Shown here: piece after piece, positions 8,331 to 16,347 of the stretch
How positions within the stretch are numbered: the first letter of the stretch is position 1
Layout: the number at the start of each line of letters is the position of its first letter
Assembly: GCA_000381565.1 (NCBI GenBank)
Contig: KB906724.1
Coordinates: 2,110,801 to 2,174,800, forward strand
Source of the DNA: Oxalobacteraceae bacterium AB_14
GTDB lineage: Bacteria; Pseudomonadota; Gammaproteobacteria; Burkholderiales; Burkholderiaceae_D
Direction: 5' to 3'
Length of the DNA stretch: 64,000 nt
Translations under genes and position numbers: made by a program
The notes under the pieces: model-generated
Databases searched by the model: none
What the model saw: the letters and a program-made list of their open reading frames with translations, nothing else
What the model was told of the DNA's origin: nothing

Positions 8331-8696
8331 ATGAATTATGACCCCCTTGCTGAAGTCATTGACGCACCCATCGAGATCGATGAATCGACGGTGACAAAAC
8401 TTCACATCCTTAAAATGGTAGAAAAGTTGGGTTCTCTGCCAGGAGAAAACACAGCTGAAGAAAAGCAACGTCTACCAACTGTTCTCAATGACTTGCTTGG
8501 TCGATTGATCGATGGAGTTCAGGCCAACCCGTCAAAGTTCTGGATTCTTGCCGAGTTCCAGCGGTCACTATGTTTGGTTGAGAACGAGGACACCGAAGGG
8601 CGCGAACATTTCGGCAATGAGCTGGAATCGATAATGGGCGTCTTAGGCATTGAAAGTTCAGATGGTCTGCTTGCTGCCTACCTGGGCGGAATCTGA
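8331..8696 (+). CDS. Hypothetical protein, DUF4844-like
   Basis: A 121-residue soluble acidic protein with a C-terminal part (FWILAEFQRSLCLVENEDTE, then LESIMGVLGIESSDGLL) that resembles what I recall of DUF4844; I hold this call loosely. It contains no signal peptide or membrane segment. The gene is clearly AT-richer than its neighbours (codons such as AAA, TTA, ATA are frequent) and begins a three-gene islet with the interrupted CPBP gene 2 bp downstream. Its partners suggest a small accessory cassette rather than a housekeeping role. Function unknown. Confidence 0.6.
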   Translation: MNYDPLAEVIDAPIEIDESTVTKLHILKMVEKLGSLPGENTAEEKQRLPTVLNDLLGRLIDGVQANPSKFWILAEFQRSLCLVENEDTEGREHFGNELESIMGVLGIESSDGLLAAYLGGI

Positions 8697-8698
8697 CG

Positions 8699-9048
8699 AT
8701 GCTGAATATTTTGCTTGCGACATACTTGTTAATCATCGCTCCTTCGCTAAACATGTGGCGCAGTCTATACCCGAAGAAAGACAAGCCGCCTCGTGCATTA
8801 ATGCTTCGTTATTGGTCCATGAGCTGGCCGGTGTTGGTGATGCTGGGAGTTCTTTTGACCGGCTCATGGCAAGCGGGTTACACTGTTCGTGACATCGGGT
8901 TTGATATGCCCCTGTCGAGGGCAGGCGCGTGGGGCTTGGGCTTTTCTGTGCTGCTGTTGGGGGGGCTTTTCGTCGCCGGGAGCATTATTGAGCATCGTTA
9001 TACGGCGGAGACCCGCGCCAGGAGCGAGCGCAAGCTATTGGACTCGCC
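8699..9048 (+). pseudogene. CPBP-type intramembrane protease, 5' fragment (interrupted by IS)
   Basis: N-terminal part of a membrane protein (helices LNILLATYLLIIAPSLNMW, SWPVLVMLGVLLTGSW, GAWGLGFSVLLLGGLFVAGSII). The frame runs into the left end of the IS and stops at 9088 after about 13 foreign residues. Joining 8699-9048 to 10409-10769, with one copy of the target duplication removed, restores a continuous frame of 236 codons across ...KLLDSP-FPWPHT... This shows that the two fragments were one gene. The C-terminal active-site motifs are all in the second fragment, so this piece cannot be active alone. Confidence 0.85.
9041..9048. repeat. Target-site duplication, left copy (GACTCGCC)
   Basis: GACTCGCC here is repeated exactly at 10401-10408 on the other side of the IS. 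A ninth base (G) also matches but can equally be the first base of the left inverted repeat. An 8-bp duplication is usual for IS256-family transposition. Identity of the two copies shows a simple insertion with little later decay. Confidence 0.9.
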
Positions 9049-10400
9049 GGGGGTGTACTGGATTCTGTGTAAACGGGTTTTCGTTTAAGCCTGCGGTACC
9101 CGGTCTTCAAACTGGATGGCGAAGCGGTTCAGCGCTGCTTTCCAGTCCCGTATCGGCATCGTCCACTTCTTGCTGATGTTGTTCAGCGCGAGGTAAAACA
9201 ACTTGCTGACTGCATCATCGGTCGGGAAGGAACTGCGGGCCTTGGTGACTTTTCGCAGGCTCATATTAATCGATTCAATCGCGTTCGTGGTGTAAATCAC
9301 CTTGCGGATTTCCGGCGGGTAGTCGAAGAACGGTATGACGCGGGCCCAGTTGCGGCGCCAAGACTGGCTTATTGGTTTATACTGTTTATCCCATTTTTCC
9401 TCGAATTCCGCGAGCCTGAGTTCAGCCTCGTCGACGGTGGCCGCGCTGTAAATCAGCTTCAAATCGGCGGCCACTTCCTTCTGCGCCTTCCAGGGCACGA
9501 AGTTCAAGCTATTGCGCACCATGTGGACGATGCATAGTTGAACGGTGGTCTGTGGGTAGACTGCCTCGATGGCTTCAGGGAAGCCTTTCAAACCGTCGAC
9601 ACAGGCGATGAAGATGTCCTGCACGCCGCGATTTTTGAGTTCGGTCACGACCTGCAACCAGAACTTGGCACCCTCGGTTTGGGAGATCCACAGGCCCAGC
9701 ACCTCCTTGTGGCCCTCCATGTTGACGCCGATGGCCAGGTAGACCGCCTTGGTGCGCACCGCGCCGTTGTCGCGCACCTTCACATGGATGCAGTCCAGAT
9801 ACAGGATCGGGTACACGGCGTCGAGCGGACGAGCCTGCCAGAGCTTCACATCCTCGCTGACGGCGTCCGTGACGTTGGAGATGAGGGTGGGTGACACCTC
9901 GGTGCCATACATCTCCTCCAGGTGGCCTTGAATTTCCCGCACGCTCAGGCCGCGCGCGTAGAGCGAGATGATTTTGTCGTCGAAGCCGGTCCAGCGGGTC
10001 TGGTGCTTGACGACGATCTGCGGCTCGAACGTTCCTTGGCGGTCGCGGGGAACATCCAGCGGCAGCGAGCCGAAATCGCCCTTTAGGGTCTTGGTGCTAT
10101 GGCCGTTGCGGGTGTTGGCGGTACCGTTGGTCACATCGCCGCTCTTGTCGTGGCCCAGGTGGCCAGTCATCTCGACCTCCAGGGCGCGCTCCACCAGCAT
10201 CTTGGTGAGCTGCTTGAGCAGGCCGTTTTCACCGATCAGGTCCTCGGGCTTCTGGTAGTTGGCCAGCAGGCTGTCGGCCAGTTTGAGCAGTTCTGGATCG
10301 GGCTTGGCCCGCTTGTTACGCTTTACAACGGTCATTATTTCTCCTTGATGGCGGCAGTGTCCTGCCAAATGACCGTTTACACAAAATTATTTACACCCTC
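9049..10400 (-). mobile_element. IS256-family insertion sequence, about 1352 bp, complete
   Basis: The element carries one transposase gene and ends in imperfect inverted repeats of about 28 bp: the left end reads GGGGGTGTAC then TTCTGTGTAAACGG, and the right end on the opposite strand reads GAGGGTGTAA then TTTTGTGTAAACGG. It is flanked by the 8-bp duplication GACTCGCC and lies inside a CPBP protease gene. The intact transposase, matching ends and perfect duplication all point to a recent insertion, possibly still mobile. Confidence 0.92.
9085..10335 (-). CDS. IS256-family (mutator-type) DDE transposase
   Basis: The 416-residue protein has the mutator-type transposase layout: an N-terminal region with LLKQLTKMLVERALEVEMTGHLGHDK, a zinc-ribbon-free DNA-binding part, and the DDE catalytic core with LDCIHVKVRDNG (first Asp), FIACVDGLKGFPEAIEAVYP (second Asp) and TTNAIESINMSLRK (Glu). 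It cuts and joins the IS ends. I chose ATG 10335 because AAGGAG lies just before it; an ATG at 10368 would place the start almost in the terminal repeat. The frame is uninterrupted, so the enzyme is probably functional. Confidence 0.95.
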   Translation of the reverse strand: MTVVKRNKRAKPDPELLKLADSLLANYQKPEDLIGENGLLKQLTKMLVERALEVEMTGHLGHDKSGDVTNGTANTRNGHSTKTLKGDFGSLPLDVPRDRQGTFEPQIVVKHQTRWTGFDDKIISLYARGLSVREIQGHLEEMYGTEVSPTLISNVTDAVSEDVKLWQARPLDAVYPILYLDCIHVKVRDNGAVRTKAVYLAIGVNMEGHKEVLGLWISQTEGAKFWLQVVTELKNRGVQDIFIACVDGLKGFPEAIEAVYPQTTVQLCIVHMVRNSLNFVPWKAQKEVAADLKLIYSAATVDEAELRLAEFEEKWDKQYKPISQSWRRNWARVIPFFDYPPEIRKVIYTTNAIESINMSLRKVTKARSSFPTDDAVSKLFYLALNNISKKWTMPIRDWKAALNRFAIQFEDRVPQA

Positions 10401-10408
10401 GACTCGCC
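10401..10408. repeat. Target-site duplication, right copy (GACTCGCC)
   Basis: Exact copy of bases 9041-9048, directly abutting the right inverted repeat of the IS. It reads in the frame of the interrupted gene (Asp-Ser-Pro), which allows the pre-insertion protein to be reconstructed. Confidence 0.9.
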
Positions 10409-10769
10409 GTTTCCATGGCCGCATACAGCTGCTGAAACCGCAGCCTTTGTCGTCAGCATGACGCTCATGACCGCCGGATGGGAAGTCCTCTACCGTGGCT
10501 TCATTTTGCTATTTCTAACGCCTAGCGTTGGTTTGCCAATTGCTGTCACAGTTACTGCTTTTGCTTATGGGATAGGCCATGGCTACCAGTCTGCTAAGCA
10601 ATTGATTGCCTCGATTGCATCTGCGTTCGTTTTTACGATTGCCTATGCTTCGACCAATAGCCTTTGGTGGTTAATCGTCATCCATGCAGGCTTGCCGCTG
10701 AGCGTAGTGCCGGCAGCGTTGCGAGCATATCGCCGTAGTGAAAAAGTGATCCCCAATACGGCGATTTAG
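10409..10769 (+). pseudogene. CPBP-type intramembrane protease, 3' fragment
   Basis: This fragment carries the active-site motifs of the CPBP (Abi/Rce1-like) glutamic membrane protease family: AGWEVLYRGF, an EExxxR-like motif in which Trp replaces the first Glu; FAYGIGHGYQSAKQL as the aromatic-x3-His motif; and WLIVIHAGLPLS as the third His motif. An in-frame ATG at 10458 could allow translation of the last 103 residues, but without the N-terminal helices this is unlikely to be functional. Family members include bacteriocin-immunity proteins and CAAX-processing enzymes. Confidence 0.85.
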
Positions 10770-10803
10770 GGATGAGTGGGGGCGGACGGGGGCGGTTCCG
10801 GCA

Positions 10804-11280
10804 ATGCATATTATGAAAATAAAAATTTCCGAGGTAAGAGACTTGAGTAGCCCGATTGCGCACTTGTTGCCCGTGCAGTCGCTAAGGCAGTTAGGTTCGT
10901 ATATAGCCAGCACGCTAGTTGGCTTTTTCATCTTTCAACTGATATTAGTGGCCTTGAGGCTGCCATTGGCGACGCCGATTGTGCTTGTCGGAGCATTTAT
11001 GGGTTCTTCGGCAATGTTGAGCTTTGCGCTGCCGGCAAGATTCTTTGTTGAGGTAGAGTCGATTGATGATTGCCTAAGTTTACGAACCGATATAGCAACG
11101 CGCATTGTTAAATATGGATATCAACAAGGCGATGCCGGAAATTTCAAGTCTCGGCTGCTATCGATTCTTTCCTGGGAGGAGAACTCTATAGTGCTGGAAG
11201 TGAGCGATAAAATAATAGTTATTACAGGACCGGTTCTGATGATGCGTATGCTGCGTGGAAATTTAAAAAGGAACCACTGA
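10804..11280 (+). CDS. Hypothetical membrane protein of the AT-rich islet
   Basis: This 158-residue product has two adjacent hydrophobic segments (YIASTLVGFFIFQLILVALRL and ATPIVLVGAFMGSSAMLSFALP, about residues 37-80), then a soluble domain (RFFVEVESIDDCLSLRTDIATRIVKYGYQQGD ... SWEENSIVLEVSDKIIVITGP) that may bind a ligand or partner in the cytoplasm. I do not recognise a family. The ribosome site is weak; the second ATG at 10813 is an alternative start. Base composition matches the low-GC genes upstream of the IS, and the gene follows the CPBP fragment by 34 bp, so the IS may have polar effects on it. Confidence 0.6.
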   Translation: MHIMKIKISEVRDLSSPIAHLLPVQSLRQLGSYIASTLVGFFIFQLILVALRLPLATPIVLVGAFMGSSAMLSFALPARFFVEVESIDDCLSLRTDIATRIVKYGYQQGDAGNFKSRLLSILSWEENSIVLEVSDKIIVITGPVLMMRMLRGNLKRNH

Positions 11281-11327
11281 AGCCACAGGCGGCAGCTGGC
11301 TGCCGCCCTGTCATGTGCCACCCCAGA

Positions 11328-11355
11328 CCTGAGCTAATGCAACTCAGGCCTTTTT
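11328..11355 (+). terminator. Probable intrinsic terminator after the low-GC islet
   Basis: CCTGAG (11328-11333) pairs with CTCAGG (11343-11348) across a 9-base loop and is followed after CC by TTTTT. It overlaps the stop region of the convergent DUF885 gene. A second, GC-rich hairpin (GGCAGC-TG-GCTGCC core, about 11285-11312) lies just before it. Confidence 0.6.
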
Positions 11356-13203
11356 CGCGCCATTGATGTAGCGGTCCACCACCGTCGGCAGCACCATCAG
11401 CGGCACGCCGCAGCTTTGCACCAGCGCGTCGTTGAAGCTGGCCAGGTCGAACTTGCCGCCCAGCGCGGCCCTGGCGCGTTCGCGCTGGCGCAGGATCTCG
11501 TTGTGGCCCATCTTGTAGCCGCAGGCCTGGCCCGGCGACACGCAATAGCGGTCGATCTCGCTCGTCATCGCTTGCAGGCCGCGCCCGGTGTTCTCGACCA
11601 GGAAGCGGATCGCCTGCTGGCGCGTCCACTTCATCGCATGGATGCCGGTATCGACCACCAGGCGGCAGGCGCGGAACTGCTGCGCTTGCAGATAGCCGAT
11701 CTGGCTGAACGGGTCGTTGGCGTACAGGCCGAATTCGTCCACCAGCTGCTCGGCGTACAGCGCCCAGCCCTCGACGAAGGCGTTAAACCCCACCAGCGAG
11801 GAAATCAACGGCAGCTCGTCGTGATGCTCGGCCAGGTACGCGCCCTGGAAGGCATGGCCCGGCAAGCCTTCGTGCGCGGTCAGCGTGGCCAGCTCGGACT
11901 TCGGCCACAGCGTCGTCGATTTCAGGTTGATGTAGTAGATCGCCGGGCGCGAACCATCCAGCGAGGCAAAGTTCATATAACCCAGCGCAGCGCCGGCTTC
12001 GATATCGACCGGCACCCGCTTGATCTGCAGCGGCACCTTCAAGTCCATGTGCGAGATCTTCGGCATCAGCGCGCGCACGGCGTTCACGCGCTCATTGCAG
12101 TAGGCGATCAGCTGTTCGCGGCCCTGGTCGTTGTCGGCGTAGAAGCGCTTCGGGTCCTTGGCCAGCGCCTGCAAGCGCGCGCCGACGGTGCCTTGCGTGA
12201 TGCCCTGCGCCTTGAGGATGGCGTTGATGCGCGCCTGCAGCTGCTTGTTCTGTTCCAGTCCGATCGCGTGGATCTCGCTGGCGCTATGGCTGGTGGAGGT
12301 GCCCAGCTTGAGCGCCCATTCGTAATACGCCGCGCCATCCGGCAGGCGGTGCACGCCGGCGACGCTGGTCGCCTTGGCGGTGGCCTTGGCGAAGGCGGCG
12401 ATCTGCCGGTCCAGCGCCGGATAGACCGCGCCTTCCACCAGCTTGGCGGCGCGCGCGTTCCAGTCGCCGGCGATGCCCAGCTTCCCGGTGCGCCCGCTGA
12501 TCGAGGTGACCAGCTTTTGCGCGGCGACGGCGGTCTTGCGGTATTCCTTCAACTGGCTCAGGGCGGTGCGGGCGATGAAGTCAGGCGGCATGATGCCTTG
12601 CCCGGCCTGGTCGACGATGCGGGCGGTTTCCTGGTCCAGCATGCGGGCCATGCCGGCCACGCGTTCGAGGTAGGCCTCGGCGTCGGCGGCGTTGGCGATC
12701 TGGTGCTGCGAATCGAGGAACTCGGGGATGCGGGTCAGCGCGCCATCTTGCTGCGTGACGGGGAAGGGCGCGGTGCCGCCGAAGAAGCCGCTGGCGGCGC
12801 CGCCGAAGGAAAAGCGCAAACCGGCCACGCCTTCGGTGGCGGCATAGCGCACGGTGTCATAACGGATCTGCGCCTCGGCGCCGAGGGCGTTGCGGTCCAG
12901 CGCGGACAGGCGGCCCAGCATGGACTTGACCTGCGCGGCCCAGGCGGCGTCGCCGACCGGGGACAAGTCTTCCAGTTGCGCCTTCAGGCCGGCGCGCCCG
13001 TCCTTGTCGACGCCTAGCGAGGTGGCGCTGGTCGGCGCCAGCCGCAGAATCTCGTCGGCGAAGCTATCCAGCAGCGTGGCGAAGCGGGCGTCGGCCGGTG
13101 CGGCCTGCGCCAGGGCGAAGCCGGGCAGCGCGCTGAGTGCAGTGGCGGACAGGGCGGACAGCAGCAGGTCGCGGCGGGAGAAATTCTGAGGCTGATTGTT
13201 CAT
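11344..13203 (-). CDS. DUF885 family (HExxxGH) metallopeptidase-like protein, Tat-exported
   Basis: A 619-residue protein with a twin-arginine-type signal (NFSRRDLLLSALSATALSALPGFALAQA) followed by the DUF885 domain. The core motif LTAHEGLPGHAFQ (HEGxPGH) and EGWALYAEQLVDEFGLY near residues 470-520 are the conserved metal-site-like elements of this family, which is distantly related to zinc peptidases. Substrate is unknown. I chose the ATG at 13203 because AAGGA is placed 6 bases before it and the Tat motif follows directly; the frame stays open a little upstream. The gene is downstream of the FAD monooxygenase on the same strand with a 66-bp gap. Confidence 0.85.
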   Translation of the reverse strand: MNNQPQNFSRRDLLLSALSATALSALPGFALAQAAPADARFATLLDSFADEILRLAPTSATSLGVDKDGRAGLKAQLEDLSPVGDAAWAAQVKSMLGRLSALDRNALGAEAQIRYDTVRYAATEGVAGLRFSFGGAASGFFGGTAPFPVTQQDGALTRIPEFLDSQHQIANAADAEAYLERVAGMARMLDQETARIVDQAGQGIMPPDFIARTALSQLKEYRKTAVAAQKLVTSISGRTGKLGIAGDWNARAAKLVEGAVYPALDRQIAAFAKATAKATSVAGVHRLPDGAAYYEWALKLGTSTSHSASEIHAIGLEQNKQLQARINAILKAQGITQGTVGARLQALAKDPKRFYADNDQGREQLIAYCNERVNAVRALMPKISHMDLKVPLQIKRVPVDIEAGAALGYMNFASLDGSRPAIYYINLKSTTLWPKSELATLTAHEGLPGHAFQGAYLAEHHDELPLISSLVGFNAFVEGWALYAEQLVDEFGLYANDPFSQIGYLQAQQFRACRLVVDTGIHAMKWTRQQAIRFLVENTGRGLQAMTSEIDRYCVSPGQACGYKMGHNEILRQRERARAALGGKFDLASFNDALVQSCGVPLMVLPTVVDRYINGAKKA

Positions 13204-13269
13204 GACATCCTTTATGGGCGGGCTAAGAATTCGTGCGAGCACGACCTTAGCCCGACGATGGGACGCGTG

Positions 13270-14799
13270 TCAATCAGTTTTGGCGGGGGCGAAGCGCAAG
13301 TGATAGCGCTCCACCAGGTTGCGCAGGGTATCGAGTTCCTGGCGCGGCAGGGCCAGCGCCACGTGCATGTCGGGGCGGATCAGGTAGGCGGCGTCGCGCA
13401 GCAGGCCGGCGTCGGCGGCGGCATCGCTCCACGGGTAGACATGCAGCGGCAGTGATATTTCGCGCGCGGCGGCGCCCAGCAAGGCCGACGGCTGGCCGTA
13501 GACATGCAGCTGCCAGTCCAGCGTCTGCAGCGCGCTGAAGTTGTCCTCGCCGTCCGGCTGCGGCACCCACGGCAGGCGATCGCCGCCGATCACGTCGCCG
13601 GCGCGGCCTGCGCTCAGGTGGCTGTCGGGATAATGGATCTGCACCTGCGACAAGGTCTTGAACAGTGAGCGGCGCGCAGCCGCAAAGCCGGCCAGCACCG
13701 GAAACACATGCGGCACCAGCCAGCCGCGCAGCAGCTGGCCGCCGGCGCCCTGCGAGACGATCATCTGGAAGGCGCGGTCGGTGGTGGCCACCAGCTTGCG
13801 CGCGAACACGATGCGCTCGGCCTGGTAGGTGTCGAGCAGGGTGGAATCGGCGCGGCCTTGCAGCACCTGGGCCAGTTTCCACGACAGGTTGACGGCGTCG
13901 CCGATGCCGGTGTTCATGCCCTGGCCGCCGGCGGGGCTGTGGATGTGGGCCGCGTCGCCGCCCAGGAAGCAGCGGCCGGAACGGAACTGCGACGCCACCC
14001 GGTGATGCACGCGATAAGTGGAGAACCAGTTGACCTGTTCCACCTTGATGCCCAGCAGCGGCTCCAGCACCGGACGGACATCTTCAAAGTTCGGCTCGGG
14101 CAGCGCTTCCGCTTGCGGCGGCATGATGCCGATCAGCCGCTGCATGCCGCGCGAGCGCACCGGCAGCATCAGCGCAAAGGTGTTGGCGCCGATGTGGCCG
14201 ACCAGGTCGCGATTCTCCGGGCCGGAGGTCTTGACGTCGGCGACGTAGTACAAATGTTCGTAGGTGCCGCCGCTGAAATCGAACTTCAGCGATTCGCGCA
14301 CGCGGCTGCGCGCGCCATCGCAGCCGCACAGGTAGGCGCTGCTGCAGGCGATGCGGTCGCCGTCGCGCTCCAGCACGGCCCGCACGCCCCATTCGTCCTG
14401 CGTGAACGATTCGAGCTCGGTGCTCCATTCGACCTCCACCCCCAGGGCCTTGAGCTGCCCGGCCAGGAAGCGCTCGTGGTCGTCCTGCGGGAAGGCCAGC
14501 ACGAAGGGATAGGGACTGAGGCCGGCGCCCATGTCCTTGAGCGGCAGCTCGGCGACGTCTTCGCCGCCCTCGCGCAGGTGGATGGCTTCGATCTTGATGC
14601 CGAGGTTGACGACGACGTCGGCAAAGCCCAGCTGGCGATAAAACTCCAGCGTGCGCGCATGCACCGCCATCGCCCGCGAAGCCTGGCCAGGACCGCTGTT
14701 CTTGTCGATGATGCGCACGGCCACCCCGTGCCGTGCCAGGCGGATAGCGAGTGCCAGGCCGGTGGGGCCGGCGCCAACGATGAGGACTTGAGGGGCCAT
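13270..14799 (-). CDS. FAD-dependent aromatic-ring monooxygenase (PF01494 family)
   Basis: This 509-residue flavoprotein has the GxGxxG motif at the N terminus (VLIVGAGPTGLALAIRLA), the DG motif (CGCDGARSRVRESL, about 160) and the second FAD motif GDAAHIHSPAGGQGMNTGIGDA near residue 285, then a thioredoxin-like C-terminal region. The family hydroxylates phenols and polyketide rings using NADPH; it also includes antibiotic-inactivating enzymes such as Rox (rifampicin) and Tet(X). Substrate cannot be deduced. It is divergent from a class A beta-lactamase (105 bp between starts), which makes a drug-inactivation role thinkable but unproven. No clear ribosome site is seen at the ATG. Confidence 0.85.
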   Translation of the reverse strand: MAPQVLIVGAGPTGLALAIRLARHGVAVRIIDKNSGPGQASRAMAVHARTLEFYRQLGFADVVVNLGIKIEAIHLREGGEDVAELPLKDMGAGLSPYPFVLAFPQDDHERFLAGQLKALGVEVEWSTELESFTQDEWGVRAVLERDGDRIACSSAYLCGCDGARSRVRESLKFDFSGGTYEHLYYVADVKTSGPENRDLVGHIGANTFALMLPVRSRGMQRLIGIMPPQAEALPEPNFEDVRPVLEPLLGIKVEQVNWFSTYRVHHRVASQFRSGRCFLGGDAAHIHSPAGGQGMNTGIGDAVNLSWKLAQVLQGRADSTLLDTYQAERIVFARKLVATTDRAFQMIVSQGAGGQLLRGWLVPHVFPVLAGFAAARRSLFKTLSQVQIHYPDSHLSAGRAGDVIGGDRLPWVPQPDGEDNFSALQTLDWQLHVYGQPSALLGAAAREISLPLHVYPWSDAAADAGLLRDAAYLIRPDMHVALALPRQELDTLRNLVERYHLRFAPAKTD

Positions 14800-14904
14800 C
14801 CAAAGAGTCTACATCCGCCGCAAAATGGGCTGCGTTCAATTGAATACGAGTTTAAGAAACCGCTGGTAAGATGCAAAACATTGCTTAACTTACACCTGCG
14901 CACC

Positions 14905-15792
14905 ATGACCGTTTTCGCCACCCGCCGTGCCCTGATCCTGGCGCTTGCCGCCGCTCCCTTCGCCCGCGCCGCCGATTTGCTGGATGCCGCGCCGGCCTCG
15001 GCGCCGCATTCTGCAGCGTCGCTGCTGGCCAAGCTGGAGGGCGAATCGGGCGGCCGCCTGGGCGTGGCGGCGCTGAACACGGCCGACGGCCGCCAGCTGC
15101 TGCATCGCGCCGACGAGCGCTTCCCGTTCTGCAGCACGTTCAAGATGATGCTGTCGGCCGCCGTGCTGGCCAGGGAGCCGGCCTTGCTGAGGAAGCGCGT
15201 GCGCTACACCAGAAAAGACCTGGTGACGTATTCGCCCGTCACCGAAAAACACGTCGGAACAGGCATGACGGTGGCGGCGCTGTGCGAAGCGACCCTCCAG
15301 ACCAGCGACAATACGGCGGCCAACCTGCTGATGCAGCTGATCGGCGGACCGGCCGCGGTGACGGCGTTCGCGCGTTCGATCGGCGACATGGAGTTCCGGC
15401 TGGACCGCATCGAAACGGCGCTCAACTCCGCGCTGCCCGGCGATCCGCGCGACACCACCACGCCGGCCTCGATGGCGGAGTCGCTGCACAAGCTGCTGCT
15501 GGGCGACGGTCTGGGCGTGGCGCAGCGCAAGCAGCTCAAGGACTGGATGCTCGGCAATACCACCGGCGACACCCGCATCCGCGCCGGCGTGCCGTCCGCC
15601 AGTCTGGTGGCCGACAAGACCGGCACCGGCGACTATGGCAGCACCAACGATATCGGCGTGATTTGGCAGCCGGGCAAGGCGCCGATCATACTGGTGATCT
15701 ACCTCACCCAGCCCGGCAAGGACGACAAGGCGCGCAGCGAGATCCTGGCCGAAGCGACCAGGATAGTCGTGGAAGCCTTCCGAGTCGGTTAA
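14905..15792 (+). CDS. Class A (serine) beta-lactamase
   Basis: The 295-residue enzyme shows all class A motifs: STFK with nucleophile Ser77 and Lys80, SDN at 134-136, the omega-loop Glu170 in RIETALN, and KTG at 238-240 (KTGTGDYG). It would hydrolyse penicillins and perhaps cephalosporins in the periplasm. The signal peptide begins TRRALILALAAAPFARA and contains twin arginines. A Cys precedes the catalytic Ser (FCSTFK), as in CTX-M and carbapenemases, but the second Cys that forms the carbapenemase disulfide is absent (KTGTG rather than KTGTC). No ampR-like regulator is adjacent. The start at 14905 gives a standard length. Confidence 0.95.
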   Translation: MTVFATRRALILALAAAPFARAADLLDAAPASAPHSAASLLAKLEGESGGRLGVAALNTADGRQLLHRADERFPFCSTFKMMLSAAVLAREPALLRKRVRYTRKDLVTYSPVTEKHVGTGMTVAALCEATLQTSDNTAANLLMQLIGGPAAVTAFARSIGDMEFRLDRIETALNSALPGDPRDTTTPASMAESLHKLLLGDGLGVAQRKQLKDWMLGNTTGDTRIRAGVPSASLVADKTGTGDYGSTNDIGVIWQPGKAPIILVIYLTQPGKDDKARSEILAEATRIVVEAFRVG

Positions 15793-15821
15793 ACTACGGC
15801 CTTGCACACTAAGGCCTGATC

Positions 15822-16346
15822 ATGACGAACAAAAAAACACCAGCACCCGCGCCTACGGGCCGGGTAGCCAATCCCTTCCTGAACGCCGAGTTTTACTCGC
15901 GCATGCGCGACTACACCGAGCGCGACGCCGGGTTTTCCAAGGAAATCAAGGCGATCGGCGAGAGCGGCGCCGGCAAGCAGAGCACCGATGCGCGCCATGC
16001 GCCGTCGCTGACGCTGCTGCGCGCGGTGGTGAAAAAGGGTCTGACGCTTGAAGAAATGATGAACCGCATCGTCAAGGGTGTGGAATCGGGCCTGTGGGAG
16101 CCTTGGCTGAGCGCCTTCGGCATCGAACTGCGCGGCGTGAACTACGCCAAGACCGGCGAGCGCAATGCCCGCCTGGCGATCGACATGAGCATGAGTTCCA
16201 AGGCGCACACCATCTTTTCCGCCGCCGGCGTCGGCAACTGGCGCAGCCTGGTGGCCGAAGACTGCGCGCAGGTCCAGATCGACAAGCCTACCGAGAAAAC
16301 CCCGGCCAAAGTCACCGCCATCTTCTTCCTCGACGCAGCAGCCTGA
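15822..16346 (+). CDS. Conserved hypothetical protein, soluble
   Basis: This 174-residue protein has no signal peptide or membrane helix. It has a Pro/Ala-rich start (KKTPAPAPTGRVANPFLNAEFYSRMRDYTERD), a central helical part (LTLEEMMNRIVKGVESGLW) and a beta-rich C-terminal half (GIELRGVNYAKTGERNARLAIDMSMSS...AKVTAIFFLDAA). I do not recognise a family. It follows the beta-lactamase by 29 bp on the same strand and converges with the phosphopantetheinyl transferase gene with a single-base gap. Base composition matches the genome, so it looks native. Confidence 0.7.
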   Translation: MTNKKTPAPAPTGRVANPFLNAEFYSRMRDYTERDAGFSKEIKAIGESGAGKQSTDARHAPSLTLLRAVVKKGLTLEEMMNRIVKGVESGLWEPWLSAFGIELRGVNYAKTGERNARLAIDMSMSSKAHTIFSAAGVGNWRSLVAEDCAQVQIDKPTEKTPAKVTAIFFLDAAA

Positions 16347-16347
16347 T

